Assembly: GCA_017615245.1 (NCBI GenBank)
Contig: JAGAAL010000002.1
Location: 1 to 36,831 of the forward strand
DNA length: 36,831 nt
Direction: 5' to 3'
DNA from: Bacteroidaceae bacterium
GTDB taxonomy: Bacteria; Bacteroidota; Bacteroidia; Bacteroidales; Bacteroidaceae
In this document: in pieces, positions 31,592-36,831 of the stretch
How positions within the stretch are numbered: the first letter of the stretch is position 1
Layout: each line of letters starts with the position of its first letter
The notes under the pieces: model-generated
Seen by the model: the letters and a program-made list of their open reading frames with translations, nothing else
Databases searched by the model: none
What the model was told of the DNA's origin: nothing
Position numbers and translations under genes: made by a program

Positions 31592-31667
31592 GAGTGCAGT
31601 CTAACAATTGTTGGAGTGTACTCAAGCAAGTGTTGGAGTACACTCTGTCAAAAGAAGGGGTGTACTC
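31592..31667 (+). repeat. Four GAGTGTACTC-type palindromes in exact 22-bp register
   Basis: Near-palindromic decamers begin at 31592 (GAGTGCAGTC), 31614 (GAGTGTACTC), 31636 (GAGTACACTC) and 31658 (GGGTGTACTC), each exactly 22 bases from the next. The first two 22-bp units are also alike in their spacers (TAACAATTGTTG and AAGCAAGTGTTG). The second and third decamers are perfect reverse complements of each other, as nearly are the third and fourth. Two-turn helical spacing would suit a protein-binding array; the RNA can form alternative hairpins. Confidence 0.75.
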
Positions 31668-31675
31668 CATTTTTT
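31635..31675 (+). terminator. Intrinsic terminator after the DUF4153 gene, built from repeat units 3 and 4
   Basis: GGAGTACAC (31635-31643) pairs perfectly with GTGTACTCC (31660-31668), with further inner pairs, and T6 follows at 31670-31675. Unit 2 (31614-31623) can instead pair with unit 3 over 10 perfect bases, which would break this terminator. Confidence 0.7.
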
Positions 31676-31709
31676 CTTCGAAAGCTCTTTCAGTGTCGTT
31701 TTTTTTTCG

Positions 31710-31717
31710 TAACTTTG
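31710..31717 (+). promoter_or_regulatory. -7 box for the ABC-F gene
   Basis: TAACTTTG matches TAnnTTTG and lies 22 bases before the ATG at 31740. The -33 region (about 31688) is T-rich without a clean TTG. Confidence 0.5.
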
Positions 31718-31733
31718 CACCCGAAAAAATTAA

Positions 31734-33356
<1,623 letters not shown>

Positions 33357-33357
33357 T

Positions 33358-33395
33358 TATAAAGTTTATAGTTTATAGTTGAAAGTTTAGAGTTC
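33358..33395 (+). repeat. AGTTTATAGTTTATAGTTGAAAGTTTAGAG block between convergent genes
   Basis: Directly after the ABC-F stop (33354-33356) the plus strand reads AAAGTTTATAGTTTATAGTT then GAAAGTTTAGAGTTCC, up to the cdd stop at 33396. AGTTTAT is tandemly repeated. No hairpin terminator is seen between these convergent genes, so this 38-base block is all that separates them. Confidence 0.6.
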
Positions 33396-33878
33396 CTAGA
33401 TGAGTGAACTGCTGTCAAATCCTACAGGCATGAGGTCACGGGCAGAGTTGACGAAGTACGTGCCGTTGGTGCCATAGAGCATTACTTGCATAGGAATACC
33501 AAACCGATGTTCGGTTTCCAACATTACCTGCCTGCATCCTCCACAAGGACTGATAGGGCCTTTAGTAAATTCTCCTGAGGTGTCTCTCGCAGCGATGCAG
33601 AGCATCTTGACTGGTACGTCGGGATAGCGGGCGTTAGCATAGAAGAGGGTAGTGCGTTCTGCACAAAGGCCCGAAGGATAGGCACAATTCTCTTGGTTAT
33701 TGCCCGTGATGATTTCACCGTTTGCCAGCAGAACTGCAGCACCCACATGGAACCGACTATATGGCGCATAGCTCCTGAAAGTTGCTTCTTTGGCGGCTGC
33801 CACCAGCTTATGTTCAATTTCGTTCAATTCTCCCTCTTCTTTGAGGGTGATATGCACGGATTTGATGATTTCTTTCAT
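33396..33878 (-). CDS. cdd: Cytidine deaminase (160 aa)
   Basis: The enzyme hydrolyses cytidine or deoxycytidine to uridine forms in pyrimidine salvage. Zinc-site motifs are complete: GLCAERTTLFYA with Cys72 and the catalytic Glu74, and PCGGCRQVMLE with Cys112 and Cys115. Substrate-binding sequence NGEIITGNNQENCAYPSGL matches the homotetrameric, about 15-kDa type; the extra N-terminal residues (to about 25) are common in Bacteroidales. It is divergent from the glucosaminidase gene with closely placed promoters and convergent with the ABC-F gene. Confidence 0.95.
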   Translation of the reverse strand: MKEIIKSVHITLKEEGELNEIEHKLVAAAKEATFRSYAPYSRFHVGAAVLLANGEIITGNNQENCAYPSGLCAERTTLFYANARYPDVPVKMLCIAARDTSGEFTKGPISPCGGCRQVMLETEHRFGIPMQVMLYGTNGTYFVNSARDLMPVGFDSSSLI

Positions 33879-33907
33879 ATAATTGGTAGTTTTTATTAAT
33901 TTTAGGC

Positions 33908-33915
33908 CAAAGTTA
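33908..33915 (-). promoter_or_regulatory. -7 box for cdd
   Basis: TAACTTTG on the minus strand, about 30 bases upstream of the cdd ATG (33878). It sits 14 bases from the divergent -7 box at 33929-33936, so the two polymerase sites overlap. Confidence 0.5.
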
Positions 33916-33928
33916 TAGTTTTTTTTTG

Positions 33929-33936
33929 TAAGTTTG
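33929..33936 (+). promoter_or_regulatory. -7 box for the glucosaminidase gene
   Basis: TAAGTTTG matches TAnnTTTG and lies 28 bases upstream of the ATG at 33964. A T-rich run precedes it; no distinct -33 TTG was seen. Confidence 0.5.
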
Positions 33937-33963
33937 CAGTTGAAAACGAAAAAAAATACATTT

Positions 33964-34887
33964 ATGAACCGAAATAAGCAAATTAGATTGCTTTTATGTG
34001 CTGTTTTATCAACTGTAACTATAATTACTGTTGCTCAGACAAAGAGTGCGGCATTTCAGGAATACATCAATAAATATAAGGCAATCGCTGTGGAACAAAT
34101 GGAATTGCATGGCATCCCTGCCAGTATCACTTTGGCGCAAGGATTGTTAGAGAGTGGGGCTGGTAGTAGCGAATTGGCAAAGAAAAGCAATAACCACTTT
34201 GGTATCAAGTGTGGCAGTAATTGGTTTGGTCCTACCCATACCCATTTTGATGATGGTAGAAATGAGTGTTTCCGTGCTTATGATAATGTGCGCGCCAGTT
34301 ATGAAGACCATTCACAGTTCCTGAAGAAAGAACGGTATGCTCGTCTGTTCCGCCTCAGTATTCTTGACTATAAAGGATGGGCACGAGGACTGAAAGCCTG
34401 CGGTTATGCCACCAGTCCTACTTATGCAGATCGCTTGATTCAGATTATAGAGTTGTACGAACTGAATAAACTCGACCGTGATCCCAAAGCGGTGTACGTG
34501 CCGGAACCAGAGCGTCCTGTAGTGAATGTGGTGCTGAACGCTCATACCTTGATGACCAACAACGGAGTGATGTGTATCAAAGCCAACGGACAGGAGACAT
34601 GGGACAGCATTGCCAAGGAGTTCGCAGTTCCCAAGTACAAGTTGCTTGATTATAACGAGGCCATCGAACAGGTTGAGATCAACCCTGGTGATTACATCTA
34701 TCTTCAGAAGAAACAGAAGAAGGGTGATAAGCATTATGGCAAAGACTATTGGCATCATGTACGTCAGGGTGAATCGATGTACTCTATTGCCCAGCTTTAT
34801 GGTATCCGAATTGCCAACCTTTATAAACTGAACTTTAGAGATCCTGACTACGTTCCTGTCGCTGGTGATTTGCTAAGAATAAGATAA
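33964..34887 (+). CDS. Secreted N-acetylglucosaminidase (GH73-type) with LysM domains (307 aa)
   Basis: After a signal peptide (core LLLCAVLSTVTIITVAQ) comes a GH73/FlgJ-like glucosaminidase domain: IPASITLAQGLLESGAGSSE with the likely catalytic Glu63, then LAKKSNNHFGIKCG and a FRAYDNVRASYEDHSQFLK segment. It cuts the glycan chain of peptidoglycan. The C-terminus has a LysM domain (HHVRQGESMYSIAQLYGIRI, then NLYKLN and GDLLRIR) and a preceding, more divergent LysM-like unit (NGQETWDSIAKEFAVPKYKL). LysM binds N-acetylglucosamine in the wall. The frame opens at TTG 33934 inside the promoter; ATG 33964 gives a proper signal peptide. The gene ends at the strong hairpin 34892-34930. Confidence 0.92.
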   Translation: MNRNKQIRLLLCAVLSTVTIITVAQTKSAAFQEYINKYKAIAVEQMELHGIPASITLAQGLLESGAGSSELAKKSNNHFGIKCGSNWFGPTHTHFDDGRNECFRAYDNVRASYEDHSQFLKKERYARLFRLSILDYKGWARGLKACGYATSPTYADRLIQIIELYELNKLDRDPKAVYVPEPERPVVNVVLNAHTLMTNNGVMCIKANGQETWDSIAKEFAVPKYKLLDYNEAIEQVEINPGDYIYLQKKQKKGDKHYGKDYWHHVRQGESMYSIAQLYGIRIANLYKLNFRDPDYVPVAGDLLRIR

Positions 34888-34891
34888 AAAC

Positions 34892-34930
34892 AACGAATGC
34901 TCTCAACTTTAGCGGTTGGGAGCATTCGTT
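34892..34930. terminator. Strong bidirectional terminator between glucosaminidase and rng
   Basis: AACGAATGCTCTCAAC pairs with GTTGGGAGCATTCGTT over 16 positions with one G-T wobble, around a 7-base loop (34908-34914). On the minus strand it is followed by GTTTTTATC, on the plus strand by TTGTT. It lies between the convergent stops at 34887 and 34974. Confidence 0.85.
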
Positions 34931-34973
34931 TGTTAAGAGTTTGTTAATCGTGTCTTCGCGTGCAAAGTTCCAT

Positions 34974-36551
34974 TTAGTTGTTTTGCTCAATTTCCTCTTG
35001 CATGTCAATCAGGTTTCCTGCCTTGTCCTTGAATTCGTATTGCAGAAAAGCGAGTGATTGGCTTGGTGTTATTTTGAAACTGAGTCCGTACTTTAAGTGC
35101 CATTTTATCCGTTGGGAAGGAAATCCCTGATTGATGTAGGCGTAAACGTAAGGATGAACAAATAGTTGAAACTTCTTCATTCCAAGTATGTTGACGATGT
35201 AATCGATTTTGTTTTCAATGATGTCGGTGAAGAGATAAGATGATTTGATGATTCCCTTTCCGTGGCAAGTAGGGCATGTCTCGTCAACGTTCACGTCCAT
35301 AGCAGGACGGACTCTCTGACGGGTGATTTGCATCAGCCCGAATTTGCTAAGTGGCAAAATGTTGTGTTTTGCTCTGTCGGGACGCATCAGCTCACACATC
35401 TTCTCGTAGAGCTTTTGACGATGGTCGGCTGTTCCCATATCGATGAAGTCTATTACGATGATTCCACCGATATCTCTAAGTCTTAATTGGCGTGCTATCT
35501 CTTCGGCTGCTCCCATATTTACTTCGAACGCATTGGCTTCCTGACCGTCGACTCCCCTTGAACGGTTACCGCTGTTGACATCGATAACATGGAGTGCTTC
35601 TGTGTGTTCGATAATGAGGTATGCGCCTCGTTTGTAGCTTACTGTTCTGCCGAACCCAGATTTAATTTGTTTGGTGACATCAAAATTGTCAAAGATCGGT
35701 ACATCGCCTTTGTAGAGTTTCACGATTTCCTCGCGATCGGGTGCGATAAGTCCAACATATTTCTTGACTTCCTTGAAGACTGCGCTGTTGTTGACGTAGA
35801 TGGCTTCATAGGAGGGATTAAAGAGGTCGCGAAGCAGCGATACGGTACGTCCTGACTCTTCGTGTGCCAACAATGGCAGGTTTGGCGCCATCTGTACCTT
35901 GGTGATACATTCGTTCCAACTATCGAGCAGGATGGTCAGCTCTTTGTCCAGTTCTGCAACACGCTTACCTTCGGCTACAGTTCGTACAATAACACCGAAG
36001 TTACGTGGTTTGATGCTCTGAATCAGTTGTTTCAGACGTGCACGCTCTTCCGAACTCTTGATTTTTGTCGATACGTTGACCTTATTTGCAAAAGGTAGCA
36101 AAACAAGGTAGCGACCCGCAATGGATATTTCTCCTGTGAGACGAGGTCCTTTGGTGTTGATAGGCTCTTTTGTGATTTGAACCATCACCTCCTGTCCCAG
36201 TTCCAGGATTTTGTCGATGGAACCATCTTTAGGCAGTTCGGGTTGCATACCGAACTTTTCAACCGAAGGGAGTTTCTTGCGGTCGCTTGCTACCTGTTTT
36301 ACATACTTTTCGAGCGAAAGAAAATGTGAACCTAAATCTTGGTAATGAAGGAATGCTTCGCGCTCATGACCGACATCAACAAAACATGCGTTTAAGCCAG
36401 GCATTATTTTTTTGACTCTGGCAGCATAGATGTTGCCCACGGAGTAATGTGTGTCAAGTGATTCCTTTTGGAATTCGACCAGTCGTTTGTCTTCGAGAAG
36501 AGCAATCGTTACTACGTTGGGTTGGGAGTCGATAATAAGTTCACTTGTCAT
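34974..36551 (-). CDS. rng: Ribonuclease E/G family endoribonuclease (525 aa)
   Basis: The protein is an RNase G-sized member of the RNase E/G family, acting in rRNA maturation and mRNA decay in the cytoplasm. It has an S1-like RNA-binding region near 38-120 (SVGNIYAARVKKIMPGLNAC, FVDVGHEREAFL), split by a Lys-rich insert, the catalytic DNase I-like part with Asp324 (HVIDVNSGNRSRG) and Asp368 (GGIIVIDFIDMG) at the usual 44-residue distance, and the zinc-link CPTCHGKG with Cys426 and Cys429. It ends with a small domain and an acidic tail. There is no long RNase E-type scaffold tail. It lies 17 bases downstream of the small basic-protein gene, suggesting one transcript with HU. Confidence 0.95.
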   Translation of the reverse strand: MTSELIIDSQPNVVTIALLEDKRLVEFQKESLDTHYSVGNIYAARVKKIMPGLNACFVDVGHEREAFLHYQDLGSHFLSLEKYVKQVASDRKKLPSVEKFGMQPELPKDGSIDKILELGQEVMVQITKEPINTKGPRLTGEISIAGRYLVLLPFANKVNVSTKIKSSEERARLKQLIQSIKPRNFGVIVRTVAEGKRVAELDKELTILLDSWNECITKVQMAPNLPLLAHEESGRTVSLLRDLFNPSYEAIYVNNSAVFKEVKKYVGLIAPDREEIVKLYKGDVPIFDNFDVTKQIKSGFGRTVSYKRGAYLIIEHTEALHVIDVNSGNRSRGVDGQEANAFEVNMGAAEEIARQLRLRDIGGIIVIDFIDMGTADHRQKLYEKMCELMRPDRAKHNILPLSKFGLMQITRQRVRPAMDVNVDETCPTCHGKGIIKSSYLFTDIIENKIDYIVNILGMKKFQLFVHPYVYAYINQGFPSQRIKWHLKYGLSFKITPSQSLAFLQYEFKDKAGNLIDMQEEIEQNN

Positions 36552-36568
36552 TTCCTTGATTAAGAGAT

Positions 36569-36658
36569 TTATTTGCTCTTATGACGATTCTTTCTCAGTC
36601 TTTTCTTACGCTTGTGTGTAGAAATCTTGTGTCTTTTTTTCTTCTTACCGTTTGGCAT
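36569..36658 (-). CDS. 29-residue highly basic protein, probable ribosomal small-subunit protein (bS22/mS38-like)
   Basis: A short frame starts at ATG 36658 (MPNGKKKKRHKISTHKRKKR, continuing to a Lys-rich end) and stops at TAA 36569-36571. More than half of the 29 residues are Lys, Arg or His. The KRKKRLRKNRHK core resembles the AURKAIP1/COX24 signature found in mitochondrial mS38 and in small bacterial ribosomal proteins of the bS22 type; this is from memory, not a search. It lies between HU and rng, 17 bases before rng, an arrangement I recall from other Bacteroidales. It is shorter than common gene-finder limits and easily missed. Confidence 0.75.
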   Translation of the reverse strand: MPNGKKKKRHKISTHKRKKRLRKNRHKSK

Positions 36659-36718
36659 AATTCTGAAAAATTAAAGGGTTGATATTATTTTGTTGATTCA
36701 CTAATTACATTTGTTCTC

Positions 36719-36831
36719 TTATTCTTCATCCTCAGCAGTAGGTGTTTCGCCTTTCATCGCTTTCGTAAAGGCAATAGCAGGTTTGAAAACAACGGCTTTG
36801 TGCTCAGGAATGTAAATCGTTGTGTTCTGAA
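36719..36831 (-). CDS. HU-family DNA-binding protein, C-terminal part (partial)
   Basis: The minus strand is open from the window edge to a TAA at 36719-36721, giving 36 complete residues: NTTIYIPEHKAVVFKPAIAF followed by TKAMKGETPTAEDEE. The IYIPEHKAVVFKPAIAFTKAM part matches the C-terminal strand-helix of bacterial HU/IHF proteins (IPAxxVxxFKPGxxLKxxV), with a short acidic extension. HU binds and bends DNA as a dimer. The 5' part lies outside. The 60-base spacer to the basic-protein gene shows no clear promoter or terminator. Confidence 0.8.
   Translation of the reverse strand, partial: QNTTIYIPEHKAVVFKPAIAFTKAMKGETPTAEDEE

Noticed and set aside
31592-31667. CRISPR-like array
   Set aside because: Units are 22 bp with only a decamer conserved, no long identical repeats with unique 30-bp spacers, and no cas genes.

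Overview
The window looks like a chromosomal segment of a Bacteroidota species, most likely order Bacteroidales and a Prevotella-like genus. The grounds are: repeated TAnnTTTG -7 promoter boxes and little Shine-Dalgarno signal; a giant secreted protein ending in a GVYIFNGKK-type C-terminus; a probable surface lipoprotein (Cys-Ser-Ser-Asp-Asp-Asp); a lipidated TamA-like protein; DUF4153 and HU-type genes; and short AGAGTTTAAAGT-like intergenic repeats. No tRNA, rRNA, CRISPR array, IS element or phage gene was seen. Apart from the giant surface locus the content reads as core genome.

Layout, left to right. (1) 1-222 is the 3' end of a probable HU-like gene, followed by a repeat-rich spacer. (2) 502-11831 is a two-gene unit: a 3516-residue multidomain secreted protein and, 2 bases later, a 258-residue lipoprotein that appears to share a module with the giant's C-terminal region. 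A bidirectional hairpin terminator follows. (3) 11934-19254, minus strand, is a tightly packed set read as pgk, an orphan NMT1-like substrate-binding lipoprotein, a TPR protein, a TrmH/SpoU RNA methyltransferase and TamL. (4) 19454-24254, plus strand, holds an M6 metalloprotease with a dockerin-like tail, a 6S-like structured RNA with its own promoter, a Tyr/Trp-rich secreted protein and a FadL/OmpP1-like barrel. (5) 24336-29770, minus strand, is a compact operon: DUF2461 protein, SGNH esterase, MBOAT acyltransferase, DHHW (AlgJ/X-like) protein and a P-loop ATPase fused to a CYTH domain. This resembles an extracytoplasmic glycan O-acylation system with an unexpected nucleotide- or phosphate-handling partner. 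(6) 29921-33356, plus strand, has a DUF4153 membrane protein, a phased 22-bp palindrome array that includes a terminator, and a YbiT-type ABC-F protein whose second ATPase site is degenerate. (7) cdd (minus) and a LysM glucosaminidase (plus) are divergent from overlapping promoters. (8) At the right edge, minus strand, lie an HU gene (cut by the window), a 29-residue very basic protein and RNase G.

Points most worth a second look: the giant protein/lipoprotein pair with shared modules; five low-complexity repeats that all lie directly at or after stop codons in the sense orientation, one of which is read into the TamL signal peptide; the 22-bp palindrome array with alternative hairpins; the O-acylation/CYTH-ATPase operon; the half-dead ABC-F; and the 6S-like RNA. 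All functional calls come from motif reading and memory of families; no search was run.
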